A DNA stretch of 64,000 nt from Thiomicrospira cyclica ALM1 (lineage in GTDB: Bacteria > Pseudomonadota > Gammaproteobacteria > Thiomicrospirales > Thiomicrospiraceae): assembly GCF_000214825.1 (NCBI RefSeq), contig NC_015581.1, forward strand, positions 744,001-808,000, in the 5' to 3' direction. Below the pieces are notes generated by a model. It did not search any database and was not told the DNA's origin. It was given only the letters and a program-made list of their open reading frames with translations. This document shows, in pieces, positions 31,960-42,064 of this stretch. Within the stretch, counting starts at the first letter, position 1; every line of letters starts with the position of its first letter. A program made the position numbers and the translations under genes.

Positions 31960-33930
31960 ATGAAAAACGATATGTTAAAAAACATTTTAATTTGGGCGGC
32001 AGTGGCGTTGGTATTGATGTCTGTGTTTAACCATTTTGGAGGCAATACACAACAAAACAATACGCGACTGGATTATTCTCAGTTTATTGATCAGGTGCGC
32101 GAAGGTCAAATTAGCCGTGTCAATATCGAAGGGGCAACTATTCGTGGTGTCTACAATAATGGCGAAGCTTTCACCACCTATAATCCTGGCGATCCTGGTT
32201 TAATGGGAGATCTACTTCAGAATCGCGTAACAGTTAGTTCGCAGCCACCAGAAAAACAAAGCCTGTTATTACAGATTTTTATTTCTTGGTTCCCAATGTT
32301 GTTATTGATTGCCCTATGGATTTTCTTCATGCGCTCAATGGGTGGGGGACTTGGTGGTAAAGGCGGACCAATGTCTTTTGGTAAGAGCAAGGCGCGTATG
32401 CTTTCTGAAGACCAAGTTAAGGTTAGTTTTAATGACGTGGCGGGTGCTGACGAGGCGAAAGAAGAAGTTGCCGAACTGGTTGATTTCTTAAGAGATCCCA
32501 CCAAATATCAGAACCTTGGCGGTCAAATTCCTCGTGGCGTATTGATGGTAGGTCCACCAGGCACCGGTAAAACTTTGTTAGCCAAGGCTATTGCAGGGGA
32601 AGCAAAAGTTCCGTTCTTTACTATTTCAGGTTCGGATTTCGTTGAAATGTTTGTTGGTGTGGGTGCTTCTCGTGTTCGTGATATGTTTGAGCAAGCAAAA
32701 GCCCATGCGCCTTGTATTATTTTTATTGATGAGATTGATGCTGTTGGCCGTAGCCGAGGTGTTGGTATGGGTGGTGGCAATGATGAACGAGAGCAAACCC
32801 TTAATCAAATGTTGGTTGAAATGGATGGTTTTGAAGGTCATGAAGGTATTATTGTTATTGCCGCGACAAACCGTCCAGATGTCTTGGATCCCGCCTTGCT
32901 GCGTCCAGGTCGCTTTGACCGTCAAGTAACCGTTGGTTTACCTGATGTGCGTGGTCGCGAACAGATCCTAAAGGTGCATATGCGCAAAGTACCAGTTGCT
33001 GAAGATGTTAAACCAGCACTTATTGCGCGTGGTACACCAGGTTTCTCAGGTGCTGACCTTGCTAACCTCGTCAACGAGGCCGCTTTGTTTGCGGCTCGTT
33101 TAGGTGACCGTATGGTTACTCAGGGGCATTTTGAAAAAGCTAAAGATAAAATTTTGATGGGTGTAGAACGCCGGTCTATGGTTATGAGTGAAGCTGAGAA
33201 ACGCTTAACGGCATACCATGAAGCTGGACATGCCATTATTGGTTATATCGTTCCTGAGCATGATCCTGTATATAAAGTGTCAATTATCCCAAGGGGTCGT
33301 GCATTAGGTGTCACCATGTATCTACCTTTAGAGGACTCTTGGAGTTATTCGAAACGTAAATTGGAAAGTCAGCTGTCAAGCTTATATGGTGGTCGTATTG
33401 CCGAAGAGATGGTATTTGGTGCCGATGCGGTGACTACCGGTGCCTCCAATGACATCGAACGTGCGACCAAGCTAGCAAGAAGCATGGTAATGAAATGGGG
33501 TCTCTCTGATAAGTTGGGTCCGTTGCTTTATGAAGAAGAAGAGCAGCATGGGTTCTTAGGTAGTTCTAGTCGTACGACTGCAGTTTCGGATGAAACAGCA
33601 AAACTAATTGACGCTGAAGTTCGTCGCGTTATTGATGAAAACTACCAGCGCTCGCAGCGTATTCTTGCTGAGCACAAAGAAAAATTAGATATTATGGCTG
33701 ATGCTTTGATGCAATATGAAACGATTGATGCGGAGCAAATTAAGAATATTATGGAGGGGCGCGAGCCTGGTAAGCCGGCGGATTGGACAGAGTCTGATGA
33801 TACGCAAGCGCCTAGTGAAGCAAGGCCGTCTAGTGATGTGGAAGAGGTTGCAGAAGCAAACCTTGATGATACCTTGGATGCTTCCGCTGATGATGCGACG
33901 GATGTTGAAGGGCAGCCAAAGCACTCGTAA
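31960..33930 (+). CDS. ftsH: ATP-dependent membrane zinc metalloprotease FtsH
   Basis: FtsH degrades misassembled membrane proteins and short-lived regulators. The 656-residue protein has membrane segments at about 9-24 and 105-124 flanking a periplasmic domain, an AAA+ domain with Walker A GPPGTGKT at 198-205 and [12 protein letters not shown], and the zinc protease motif HEAGH (about 420). The acidic tail (last 50 residues) is disordered. I use the ATG at 31960, with AAGGAAG upstream, over a TTG two codons earlier. Confidence 0.98.
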   Translation: MKNDMLKNILIWAAVALVLMSVFNHFGGNTQQNNTRLDYSQFIDQVREGQISRVNIEGATIRGVYNNGEAFTTYNPGDPGLMGDLLQNRVTVSSQPPEKQSLLLQIFISWFPMLLLIALWIFFMRSMGGGLGGKGGPMSFGKSKARMLSEDQVKVSFNDVAGADEAKEEVAELVDFLRDPTKYQNLGGQIPRGVLMVGPPGTGKTLLAKAIAGEAKVPFFTISGSDFVEMFVGVGASRVRDMFEQAKAHAPCIIFIDEIDAVGRSRGVGMGGGNDEREQTLNQMLVEMDGFEGHEGIIVIAATNRPDVLDPALLRPGRFDRQVTVGLPDVRGREQILKVHMRKVPVAEDVKPALIARGTPGFSGADLANLVNEAALFAARLGDRMVTQGHFEKAKDKILMGVERRSMVMSEAEKRLTAYHEAGHAIIGYIVPEHDPVYKVSIIPRGRALGVTMYLPLEDSWSYSKRKLESQLSSLYGGRIAEEMVFGADAVTTGASNDIERATKLARSMVMKWGLSDKLGPLLYEEEEQHGFLGSSSRTTAVSDETAKLIDAEVRRVIDENYQRSQRILAEHKEKLDIMADALMQYETIDAEQIKNIMEGREPGKPADWTESDDTQAPSEARPSSDVEEVAEANLDDTLDASADDATDVEGQPKHS

Positions 33931-33957
33931 TTAATTTTTTTATCATTTAATGCGTTA

Positions 33958-33987
33958 AAATCACCCTCCTTGTGGAGGGTTTTTTTA
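33958..33987 (+). terminator. terminator after ftsH
   Basis: ACCCTCC (33963-33969) and GGAGGGT (33974-33980) form a 7-bp stem with a TTGT loop, followed by a run of T. It separates ftsH from folP, although the T tract ends only about 17 nt before folP. Confidence 0.88.
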
Positions 33988-34003
33988 TTGGTGAGTAATC
34001 CTT

Positions 34004-34849
34004 ATGTCGTTAGTTAATGCACTCAATGCACCTAAGCCGATGTTAATGGCGATTGTTAATGTCACCCCTGACTCATTTAGTGATGGTGGTCAATTAATGC
34101 ACCAAGAGCAGCTCAAGAGACAGCTTGCTCTATGTGTCGAACAGCAGGTTGATATCATTGATATTGGTGGAGAGTCTACCAGGCCTGGTGCCCAAGCTGT
34201 AAGTCTTGATGAGGAATTGTCACGCGTTTTACCGGCTATTGAGATGGCGCGGCAATACACTGACTGTTATATTTCTGTTGATACCTATAAGTCCGAAGTG
34301 ATGCGCCAAGCACTCTCATTGGGTGTTGATATGATTAATGATGTGAATGCTCTGCAGGAAGGTGATGCGCTATCTGTGTTAAGCGAGCATTCAAGTGCTG
34401 CGATCTGTTTGATGCATAAGCAGGGTGAATCAGCAACCATGCAGCAATCCCCACGCTATGATGATGTAGTTAGTGATGTGGTGCGTTTTTTAGCGGAACG
34501 TGTTCATGCGTGTCGTCAACAAGGTATTGCATCAGAGCGTATTTGCCTAGATCCCGGATTTGGCTTTGGTAAAACGCTTGAGCACAATACTGCGCTCTTT
34601 CGTGATCTCAATAAGTTACTGGCGCTTGGGCATCCGATTTTAGTGGGCGTGTCACGTAAATCAATGTTAGGTGCATTGCTTAATGATTTGCCGGTTGAGC
34701 AGCGGCTTCTACCTAGCGTTGTAGCGGCTGTTCTTGCACTAGCGCAGGGGGCGAGAATTATTCGTGTACATGATGTAGTGGAAACTAGGCAGGCGTGGCA
34801 ATTGATAGAGGCGTTGACGCCGTGGTTTGCAGAAAAAGGTAAAAGATGA
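34004..34849 (+). CDS. folP: dihydropteroate synthase
   Basis: FolP condenses 6-hydroxymethyl-dihydropterin diphosphate with p-aminobenzoate, the sulfonamide target step of folate synthesis. The 281-residue TIM barrel has IVNVTPDSFSDGG, the pterin and sulfa-loop region DIGGESTRPGA, and DPGFGFGKT. Its stop overlaps the glmM start (ATGA). ftsH-folP-glmM is the standard order. Confidence 0.97.
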   Translation: MSLVNALNAPKPMLMAIVNVTPDSFSDGGQLMHQEQLKRQLALCVEQQVDIIDIGGESTRPGAQAVSLDEELSRVLPAIEMARQYTDCYISVDTYKSEVMRQALSLGVDMINDVNALQEGDALSVLSEHSSAAICLMHKQGESATMQQSPRYDDVVSDVVRFLAERVHACRQQGIASERICLDPGFGFGKTLEHNTALFRDLNKLLALGHPILVGVSRKSMLGALLNDLPVEQRLLPSVVAAVLALAQGARIIRVHDVVETRQAWQLIEALTPWFAEKGKR

Positions 34850-36183
34850 AAAAACGATATTTCGGAACTGATGGTATAAGAAATCAGGTTGGTCAGGGTT
34901 TAATGACGCCGGACCAGATGTTAAAACTAGGTTGGGCAACTGGTCAGGTTCTGAAGGCGCAGGGAGCAAGTCGTGTATTAATCGGCAAGGATACCCGAAT
35001 CTCTGGTTATATGTTTGAGTCGGCGTTAGAAGCAGGATTAATTTATGCAGGGATTGATGTTTTACTACTTGGCCCAATGCCCACACCTGCCATTGCTTAT
35101 TTGACTCGTACATTCAGAGCCGATCTTGGTATTGTCATTAGCGCCTCTCATAATCCGCACTATGACAACGGTATTAAGTTTTTTGATGCACAAGGTTTAA
35201 AAGTGTCGGACGAACTTGAGCTAGCCATTGAGACCGCATTTGATCAGCCTATGGTGCATCCTGAGCAAGCAGATCATCTTGCAACTTTAGGGAAGGCTCA
35301 GCGCGTTAATGATGCACCCGGACGCTATATTGAGTTTTGTAAAAGTACCTTTGATGGCCAAGGTGCTCTAGATGGTTTGCACCTAGTTGTCGACTGTGCG
35401 CATGGTGCGACTTATCACATAGCACCGGCGGTGTTTGAAGAGCTTGGGGCTAAGGTAAGTCGTATAGGCGTAGAGCCGAATGGTTTAAATATCAATCAAG
35501 AGTGTGGTGCTACTCACCTGGATGTGCTGATTGAAAAAGTGCAAAGAAGTGGCGCAAATATAGGTATTGCGCTTGATGGAGATGGTGATCGTCTAATGCT
35601 CGTCACGGATAAGGGTCGTATCGTAGATGGCGATGATATTTTGTATTTGCTTGCTCGACATAAATACCCCAATGAGCGGGCAGTAGTGGGTACATTAATG
35701 ACTAACCTGGGCATTGAGCAAGCATTGGCTGCAATTGGTAAAAAGCTTCATCGTGCGGCTGTAGGTGATCGATATGTTATGGCAACGCTCAAGGCGCAGA
35801 ATCTTAGCTTAGGTGCTGAAGGGTCGGGGCATATTCTGTGTTTAGATAAATCATCAACAGGTGACGGCATCATTGCGGCACTGCAGTTTTTAAGTATTTA
35901 TTGTGAGCAAGGTGGTTGGGAGAATTTATTACATGGATTAACCAAATTTCCCATGCATATGATTAATGTTAAAGTGACTCGGCATTATGATCCAGAAACT
36001 TATCCGCCATTACTTCAAGCTATTGCTGAGTTTGAAAAAAACCATCAGCACGAAGCGCGGTTATTAATTCGGGCATCAGGGACTGAGCCACTGGTTAGGG
36101 TTATGGTGGAAGGGCAAGATGCTAAACGGGTTGAAGAACACGCAAAATTGCTCGCAAAATGGGTAGAAAAGGGTTTTTCATAA
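34846..36183 (+). CDS. glmM: phosphoglucosamine mutase
   Basis: GlmM converts glucosamine-6-phosphate to glucosamine-1-phosphate on the way to UDP-N-acetylglucosamine for the cell wall. The 445-residue protein has the phosphoserine S101 in VISASHNPHYDNGIKFF, the metal loop ALDGDGDRL (about 240-248) and RASGTEPLVRVM at the C-terminus. It is translationally coupled to folP. A second, different phosphohexomutase of the window lies at 52469. Confidence 0.97.
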   Translation: MKKRYFGTDGIRNQVGQGLMTPDQMLKLGWATGQVLKAQGASRVLIGKDTRISGYMFESALEAGLIYAGIDVLLLGPMPTPAIAYLTRTFRADLGIVISASHNPHYDNGIKFFDAQGLKVSDELELAIETAFDQPMVHPEQADHLATLGKAQRVNDAPGRYIEFCKSTFDGQGALDGLHLVVDCAHGATYHIAPAVFEELGAKVSRIGVEPNGLNINQECGATHLDVLIEKVQRSGANIGIALDGDGDRLMLVTDKGRIVDGDDILYLLARHKYPNERAVVGTLMTNLGIEQALAAIGKKLHRAAVGDRYVMATLKAQNLSLGAEGSGHILCLDKSSTGDGIIAALQFLSIYCEQGGWENLLHGLTKFPMHMINVKVTRHYDPETYPPLLQAIAEFEKNHQHEARLLIRASGTEPLVRVMVEGQDAKRVEEHAKLLAKWVEKGFS

Positions 36184-36251
36184 GTTGTCAAGATTGTAAT
36201 TTAACAATAAAGCCAGTAATATTATGCGACCTTTAAATTGGAGATGGATGC

Positions 36252-37022
36252 GTGAGAATCCCATTTGTTGCAGGAAATTGGAAGATGCATGGCTCCAAAG
36301 CTATGATTCAAGACCACTTGGGGCAGTTTACACAGCAAGCTGAGGCGTTGAATAATGTAAATATAGCGGTTTGTCCCCCAAGTCTATATGTAAGTGCTGT
36401 ACAATCACAGCTCACTTCAAGTAGTGTAAAAGTTGGTGTGCAAAATGTATGCGATCAAGCAGGTTTTGGCGCCTACACTGGTGAAGTGTCTGTTGATATG
36501 CTTGTTGATATGGGTGTGCCCTATGCGATTGTTGGTCACTCAGAACGTCGTGCGTTTTATTGCGAAACCGATCGTCAGGTAGCCGACAAGGTTGCGATTG
36601 TGCTCGATAAAAACCTAACACCTATTTTATGTATTGGTGAAACTCTAGAAGAGCGCGAAAGCGACCAAACAGAACATGTGGTTAAAACACAGCTTATAGC
36701 TGTTATTGAAAAGGTTGGTATTGCAGCATTTGCTAATATTGTAATTGCCTATGAGCCTATTTGGGCGATTGGTACCGGTAAGACAGCAAGCCCTGAGCAA
36801 GCCCAAGCGGTACATGCGTTTATACGTAACCTTCTTGCACAACATGATACAGCAGTTGCACAGCAGGTAGTGATTCAGTATGGCGGTAGTGTAAAACCGG
36901 ATAATGCCGCTGCTTTGTTTGCTCAACCCGATATTGATGGTGGGTTAATTGGCGGTGCGTCACTTGATCCGATGGATTTTTTAGCAATTTGTAAGGCGGC
37001 TTCGCAATCATGTTTGAAATAG
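36252..37022 (+). CDS. tpiA: triose-phosphate isomerase
   Basis: TpiA interconverts dihydroxyacetone phosphate and glyceraldehyde-3-phosphate, in glycolysis or the Calvin cycle. The 256-residue protein has K11 in GNWKMHG, the catalytic H96 in VGHSERR and E168 in [11 protein letters not shown]. It starts with GTG, with GGAGATGG upstream. Its end overlaps secG by 13 nt. Confidence 0.98.
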   Translation: MRIPFVAGNWKMHGSKAMIQDHLGQFTQQAEALNNVNIAVCPPSLYVSAVQSQLTSSSVKVGVQNVCDQAGFGAYTGEVSVDMLVDMGVPYAIVGHSERRAFYCETDRQVADKVAIVLDKNLTPILCIGETLEERESDQTEHVVKTQLIAVIEKVGIAAFANIVIAYEPIWAIGTGKTASPEQAQAVHAFIRNLLAQHDTAVAQQVVIQYGGSVKPDNAAALFAQPDIDGGLIGGASLDPMDFLAICKAASQSCLK

Positions 37023-37321
37023 TTCTTGCAGTACACATTGTCCTTGCATTCAGTTTGGTAGTGCTTGTTCTGTTACAGCACGGTAAGGGTGCTGACGCTG
37101 GGGCTAACTTTGGCGGTTCTTCGCAGTCGGTGTTTGGTAGCCGTGGGAGTGCGACCTTCTTATCCAGAATGACCGCGTTGTTAGCCACCTTGTTTTTTAT
37201 CACCAGTTTGTCGCTTGCTTACATTGCAAGTAAACAAGCTAAGGGTTACCAAAGCGTGGTAACTGAACAATCGGCGCCTGCTGAGCGGCCTGTAAACCGT
37301 GGTCCAGTAGTTCCAGACTAA
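37010..37321 (+). CDS. secG: protein-export membrane protein SecG
   Basis: SecG is a small accessory subunit of the SecYEG translocon. The 103-residue protein has two membrane segments (about 2-22 and 52-72) around the conserved [21 protein letters not shown] region written here only in part: [12 protein letters not shown]. tpiA-secG-tRNA-Leu is a widespread arrangement. The C-terminal 25 residues are polar and Pro-rich. Confidence 0.97.
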   Translation: MFEIVLAVHIVLAFSLVVLVLLQHGKGADAGANFGGSSQSVFGSRGSATFLSRMTALLATLFFITSLSLAYIASKQAKGYQSVVTEQSAPAERPVNRGPVVPD

Positions 37322-37333
37322 ATCAATATATAC

Positions 37334-37418
37334 GCCGATGTGGTGAAATTGGTAGACACGCTATCTTGAGGGGGTAGTGGCGCAAGCTGTGCCGGTTCGA
37401 GTCCGGCCATCGGCACCA
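37334..37418 (+). tRNA. leuU: tRNA-Leu(GAG)
   Basis: An 85-nt class II tRNA. The acceptor arms GCCGATG and CATCGGC pair perfectly, followed by A and an encoded CCA. The anticodon stem CTATC/GGTAG encloses a loop with GAG, and there is an extra arm. It sits between secG and nuoA and was probably transcribed with one or both. Confidence 0.97.
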
Positions 37419-37466
37419 TTTTTTAGGCTAACGCCTTTCATATAAACTAGAAGAGGTGAAAAACCT

Positions 37467-37823
37467 ATGCTAGAAAATTATTTACCTATACTGGTATTTG
37501 CGGTCATAGGGATTCTTTTTGGGATTGGTCCACTAGTGATGAGTTTTGTGTTAGCGCCAAATAAGCCAGATGCCGAAAAAAACTCACCATATGAGTGTGG
37601 TTTTGAAGCCTTTGAAGATTCACGCATGAAGTTTGATGTGCGATTCTACCTTGTAGCAATTCTTTTTATAATATTTGATCTCGAAATCGCTTTCTTATTC
37701 CCATGGGCTATTGTTCTAGATGACATTGGCTTATTTGGTCTTTTTTCAATGGGTGTGTTTTTAACGCTTTTAGTCGTAGGCTTTATCTATGAATGGAGAA
37801 AGGGGGCCTTGGAATGGGAATAG
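37467..37823 (+). CDS. nuoA: NADH-quinone oxidoreductase subunit A
   Basis: A membrane-arm subunit of complex I, next to the quinone site. The 118-residue protein has three membrane segments and the conserved loop [20 protein letters not shown] between the first two. AGAGGTG precedes the ATG. It begins the complete nuoA-N operon; the order tpiA-secG-tRNA-Leu-nuo is common in betaproteobacteria and some gammaproteobacteria. I see no strong promoter in the 48 nt before it. Confidence 0.98.
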   Translation: MLENYLPILVFAVIGILFGIGPLVMSFVLAPNKPDAEKNSPYECGFEAFEDSRMKFDVRFYLVAILFIIFDLEIAFLFPWAIVLDDIGLFGLFSMGVFLTLLVVGFIYEWRKGALEWE

Positions 37824-38290
37824 AAGGCGTTTTAAAAGAAGGGGTGGTTACCACCTCTGCTGACAAGTTAATCAACTGGGCAAGAACCGGCTCGTTATGG
37901 CCAATGACCTTTGGCTTGGCTTGCTGTGCTGTCGAAATGATGCATGCCGGTGCTTCGCGTTATGACCTAGACCGTTTTGGAATCATTTTTAGACCTAGTC
38001 CGCGACAATCGGACGTGATGATAGTAGCTGGTACGCTGGTTAACAAAATGGCACCTGCTTTGCGCAAGGTTTATGACCAAATGGCTGAGCCACGCTGGGT
38101 TATTTCCATGGGATCTTGCGCCAATGGTGGCGGTTATTATCATTATTCATACTCTGTAGTCAGAGGATGCGACCGCATCGTGCCGGTGGATGTTTATGTG
38201 CCAGGTTGTCCGCCGACTGCAGAGGCTTTGTTATACGGTATTTTGCAACTGCAAAAGAAAATCCGTAAGACTAATACGATTGCACGCTAG
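37814..38290 (+). CDS. nuoB: NADH-quinone oxidoreductase subunit B
   Basis: Carries the terminal [4Fe-4S] cluster N2 that passes electrons to quinone. The ligands are the tandem cysteines in [10 protein letters not shown] and the cysteines in [10 protein letters not shown] and [12 protein letters not shown] use the ATG at 37814 (158 residues, the normal length), which overlaps nuoA by 10 nt, rather than an ATG seven codons upstream. Confidence 0.97.
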   Translation: MGIEGVLKEGVVTTSADKLINWARTGSLWPMTFGLACCAVEMMHAGASRYDLDRFGIIFRPSPRQSDVMIVAGTLVNKMAPALRKVYDQMAEPRWVISMGSCANGGGYYHYSYSVVRGCDRIVPVDVYVPGCPPTAEALLYGILQLQKKIRKTNTIAR

Positions 38291-38319
38291 CAATCCAAGC
38301 ACACATCTTAGGTAAGCTT

Positions 38320-38973
38320 ATGAAACAATCCGTTCACGATTTGCAAATGCGCATTGAACAAAATTTATCCGGTCATTTTAACGAACTTAAGCATGAGTAT
38401 GATGAGTTAAGTCTTACGGTTTCACCAGAGAATCTTCGTGCTGTGATGTTGCGCTTGCGCGACGAGTTTGGCTTCGAGATGTTGATGGATTTGTGTGGTG
38501 TTGACTATCTGTCGTTTGGCCAAACAAACTGGGAGTCTGATCAGGCGGTTAATACGGGTTTCAGTCGTGGTGTGTTTGATTTTGAACCTATCCATGAGAC
38601 AGAAGGTTTAGATGCTCCTAATCGTTTCTGTGTGGTTTATCACCTGCTTTCAATAACCTCTAATTTACGTCTTCGTGTCAAAACTTATGCTGTTGACTCA
38701 GCACAACCTATGTTTGATACAGTCAGTGATATTTGGAATGTTGCCAACTGGTTTGAACGTGAAGCGTTTGATTTATTTGGAATTATTTTTATTGGTCACC
38801 CTGATTTACGCCGTATTTTGACAGATTACGGGTTTGTGGGTCACCCTTTACGTAAAGACTTTCCTTTGGTTGGCCATGTTGAAATGCGCTACGACAGTGA
38901 AAAAGGGAGAGTGGTATATGAGCCGGTTTCTATTGAAAACCGTGTTAACGTTCCGCGGGTTATTCGCCATTAA
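38320..38973 (+). CDS. nuoC: NADH-quinone oxidoreductase subunit C
   Basis: A connecting subunit of the peripheral arm of complex I. The 217-residue protein has the family motif [14 protein letters not shown] and HPLRKDFPL near the C-terminus. It is separate from nuoD here, unlike the fused nuoCD of E. coli. The gap from nuoB is 29 nt. Confidence 0.97.
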   Translation: MKQSVHDLQMRIEQNLSGHFNELKHEYDELSLTVSPENLRAVMLRLRDEFGFEMLMDLCGVDYLSFGQTNWESDQAVNTGFSRGVFDFEPIHETEGLDAPNRFCVVYHLLSITSNLRLRVKTYAVDSAQPMFDTVSDIWNVANWFEREAFDLFGIIFIGHPDLRRILTDYGFVGHPLRKDFPLVGHVEMRYDSEKGRVVYEPVSIENRVNVPRVIRH

Positions 38974-38990
38974 ATGCAAGGGAATTGATC

Positions 38991-40244
38991 ATGCCTGAAA
39001 TTAAAAACTATACCCTGAACTTTGGCCCCCAGCATCCATCAGCGCATGGTGTGTTACGTCTTGTCCTTGAGTTGGATGGTGAAACGATTGTTCGTTCTGA
39101 TCCACATATTGGTTTATTGCACCGTGGAACTGAAAAATTGGCTGAGTATAAGCCCTATAACCAATCAATTGGTTACATGGATCGTCTCGATTATGTGTCT
39201 ATGATGGTCAATGAACATGGTTATGTATTGGCTATTGAAAAACTTCTCGGTGTTAAAGTGCCGGAACGTGCACAATATATCCGTGTCATGTTTGACGAAA
39301 TTACCCGTATTCTTAATCACTTAATGTGGCTTGGGGCTCATGCCTTAGATATCGGTGCCATGACAGTATTCCTTTATGCTTTTCGCGAACGTGAAGACCT
39401 TATGGATTGTTATGAAGCGGTATCGGGCACGCGTATGCACGCCACCTACTATCGCCCAGGCGGCGTGTACCGAGATTTACCAGATACTATGTCCAAATAC
39501 TCTGAATCACCATGGCACAAAGGTAAAGATCTTAACAAGCTGAATGAAACTCGCGAAGGCAGTTTATTAGACTTTATTGAAGCCTTTACGGAGCGTTTTC
39601 CAGGTTATGTTGATGAATATGAGACTTTATTGACTGATAATCGTATTTGGAAGCAGCGTACCGTTGATATCGGTATCGTATCACCAGAGCGTGCCTTGCA
39701 ACTTGGCTTCTCTGGACCGATGTTGCGCGGCTCAGGTATTGCGTGGGACTTACGTAAAAAACAACCCTATGAAGTCTATGACCGTCTGGATTTCGACATT
39801 CCTGTCGGCAAAACCGGTGATAGCTATGACCGATATTTGGTTCGTGTTGCTGAAATGCGCGAATCTAACAAAATTATTAAACAATGTGTGCAATGGCTCA
39901 AAGCCAATCCAGGTCCGGTCATTGCCGATAACCATAAAGTAACACCTCCCTCACGCGTTGACGCCAAATCTAATATGGAAGCATTGATTCACCACTTTAA
40001 ACTCTTTACCGAAGGCTTTATAACGCCACCCGGTGAGGTTTACAGTGCTGTTGAGCATCCGAAAGGAGAGTTTGGGGTGTACTTGGTGTCAGACGGCGCC
40101 AATAAACCTTATCGCTTAAAAATCCGGGCACCGGGTTTCCCGCATCTTGCGGCACTCGATGAAATGGCCAAGGGCCACATGATTGCCGATGTTGTAACCA
40201 TCATCGGCACCCAAGATATTGTATTTGGAGAAATTGACCGATGA
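38991..40244 (+). CDS. nuoD: NADH-quinone oxidoreductase subunit D
   Basis: Forms much of the quinone-binding cavity of complex I and is related to [NiFe] hydrogenase large subunits. The protein has [15 protein letters not shown], the HRGTEKL loop and [12 protein letters not shown] use the ATG at 38991 (417 residues, GGGAA upstream) over a TTG two codons earlier. It overlaps nuoE by 4 nt. Confidence 0.98.
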   Translation: MPEIKNYTLNFGPQHPSAHGVLRLVLELDGETIVRSDPHIGLLHRGTEKLAEYKPYNQSIGYMDRLDYVSMMVNEHGYVLAIEKLLGVKVPERAQYIRVMFDEITRILNHLMWLGAHALDIGAMTVFLYAFREREDLMDCYEAVSGTRMHATYYRPGGVYRDLPDTMSKYSESPWHKGKDLNKLNETREGSLLDFIEAFTERFPGYVDEYETLLTDNRIWKQRTVDIGIVSPERALQLGFSGPMLRGSGIAWDLRKKQPYEVYDRLDFDIPVGKTGDSYDRYLVRVAEMRESNKIIKQCVQWLKANPGPVIADNHKVTPPSRVDAKSNMEALIHHFKLFTEGFITPPGEVYSAVEHPKGEFGVYLVSDGANKPYRLKIRAPGFPHLAALDEMAKGHMIADVVTIIGTQDIVFGEIDR

Positions 40245-40744
40245 GCCAAAGCCAAGTAGTAGCGAATAATGTCATTCAAGGCGAAGTCAAAACACGAATT
40301 GACCGTTGGTTAGCACGTTACCCTGATGATCAAAAGCAATCCGCCGTCATTGCGGCTCTACGGATTATTCAGGAAACTCAGGGTGGTCATTTAACCAAAG
40401 AGTTAATGGATCAAGTTGCTGAGTATTTAGAAATGACGCCTATTTCGGTATACGAAGTTGCGACCTTCTATTCTAATTTTGAGCATAAGCCAGTTGGTAA
40501 ACACAAAATTTGTTTGTGCACGAACATCTCGTGCATGCTCCGCGGTTCTGACGAGTTGTTGAGTTATCTCGAAAAGAAATTGAACGTTAAAGTCGGCGAA
40601 GTAACACCTGATGGCAAATTTTCAATTAAGAAAGTTGAATGCTTAGGGGCGTGTGGTGGTGCACCCATGATGCAGATTGGTCAGGTGTTCTATGAAGATT
40701 TAACCGAAGCACGGGTTGATGAAATCTTGGACAATTTGGAGTAA
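40241..40744 (+). CDS. nuoE: NADH-quinone oxidoreductase subunit E
   Basis: Thioredoxin-like subunit with a [2Fe-2S] cluster in the NADH-oxidising module. The 167-residue protein has the four ligands in [10 protein letters not shown] and [11 protein letters not shown]. It overlaps nuoD by 4 nt and precedes nuoF by 3 nt. Confidence 0.98.
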   Translation: MSQSQVVANNVIQGEVKTRIDRWLARYPDDQKQSAVIAALRIIQETQGGHLTKELMDQVAEYLEMTPISVYEVATFYSNFEHKPVGKHKICLCTNISCMLRGSDELLSYLEKKLNVKVGEVTPDGKFSIKKVECLGACGGAPMMQIGQVFYEDLTEARVDEILDNLE

Positions 40745-40747
40745 GTG

Positions 40748-42031
40748 ATGAGTATTGAGCTAAACCAATGTTGTTACAGAAATAACCATTTAGATCGCTC
40801 TTGGGATATTGATGTTTATATTGCCCAGGGCGGTTATGAAGTTTGGAAACGCGTGTTAGCCGGCGAGTTATCGCCACAAGAAATTATCGACGAAGTAAAA
40901 ACCTCTAACCTACGTGGCCGTGGTGGTGCGGGCTTTCCAACTGGATTGAAATGGAGCTTCATGAATCGTCATGCTCCGGGGCCTAAGTATTTGTTGTGTA
41001 ATTCAGATGAAAGTGAGCCAGGTACCTTTAAAGATCGCGATATCATGCGTTATAACCCCCACCAGTTAATCGAAGGCATGATGATTGCTGGTTATGTTAT
41101 TGGTGCGAATGCTGGCTATAACTACATACGTGGCGAGTTTTGGGAACCCTATAAGCGTTTTACGGGTGCCGTTGAGCAAGCCAGAGCAGCAGGCCTGCTG
41201 GGCGAAAATATTCTTGGCTCTGGGCACAGTTTTGATTTACACACGCACTTAGGCGCTGGGGCTTATATCTGTGGTGAAGAAACGGCCTTGATCGAGTCTA
41301 TTGAAGGTAAAAAGGGTCAACCTCGCTTTAAGCCACCATTTCCTGCAAGTTATGGTTTGTATGGCAAACCTACAACAATAAATAATACGGAAACCCTTGC
41401 ATCGATTCCGATGATTTTAGCAAAAGGTGGTGAATGGTTCCGAGACATCGGTGTTGCGAATGCCGGTGGTACCAAACTCTTCTCGATGTCTGGTCACATT
41501 AACAAGCCAGGTAACTATGAAATTCCAATGGGAACGCCTTTCAAAGACCTGTTAGCTGAAGCTGGTGGTATGTGGAAAGGGCGTCAACTCAAAGCCGTTA
41601 TTCCGGGTGGTTCATCAACAGCCGTTTTACCGGCTGAGAATGCATTAGCAATGACTATGGACTATGATTCGATTGCAAAAGCGGGATCTTTTTTGGGCGC
41701 TGGTTCGGTCATTATTATGGATGATCACACCGATATGGTTAAAGCGCTTGAGCGTTTGACGTGGTTCTACTATGACGAATCCTGTGGTCAATGTACGCCA
41801 TGTCGTGAAGGGACTGGTTGGATGTATCGTATGGTACATAGAATTGTTCAGGGCAAAGGGCGTCCGGAAGATATCGAAACATTAAAAGACGTCTCCGGCA
41901 AGATTATGGGACGAGTGATTTGTGGATTGGGTGATGCTGCGGCAATTCCTGTTGCCAGTTTCTTGAAACATTACGAACATGAATTTCATCATTACATTGA
42001 TCACGGTTGCAGTATTTTCGACCGTGCGTAA
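40748..42031 (+). CDS. nuoF: NADH-quinone oxidoreductase subunit F
   Basis: Binds NADH and FMN and carries a [4Fe-4S] cluster; electrons enter complex I here. The 427-residue protein has the nucleotide region [13 protein letters not shown], a [16 protein letters not shown] block, and the cluster motif [15 protein letters not shown] plus a later cysteine in [10 protein letters not shown] use the ATG at 40748 rather than the GTG directly before it. Confidence 0.98.
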   Translation: MSIELNQCCYRNNHLDRSWDIDVYIAQGGYEVWKRVLAGELSPQEIIDEVKTSNLRGRGGAGFPTGLKWSFMNRHAPGPKYLLCNSDESEPGTFKDRDIMRYNPHQLIEGMMIAGYVIGANAGYNYIRGEFWEPYKRFTGAVEQARAAGLLGENILGSGHSFDLHTHLGAGAYICGEETALIESIEGKKGQPRFKPPFPASYGLYGKPTTINNTETLASIPMILAKGGEWFRDIGVANAGGTKLFSMSGHINKPGNYEIPMGTPFKDLLAEAGGMWKGRQLKAVIPGGSSTAVLPAENALAMTMDYDSIAKAGSFLGAGSVIIMDDHTDMVKALERLTWFYYDESCGQCTPCREGTGWMYRMVHRIVQGKGRPEDIETLKDVSGKIMGRVICGLGDAAAIPVASFLKHYEHEFHHYIDHGCSIFDRA

Positions 42032-42064
42032 TCCAGGGTCAGACTCACTAATAGGTTAAGTACT

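Noticed and set aside
32217-32929. Several open frames of 85-112 codons overlapping ftsH on both strands
   Set aside because: They are shadows of the ftsH frame, whose AAA+ motifs are intact throughout. They have low-complexity composition and no ribosome-binding sites.
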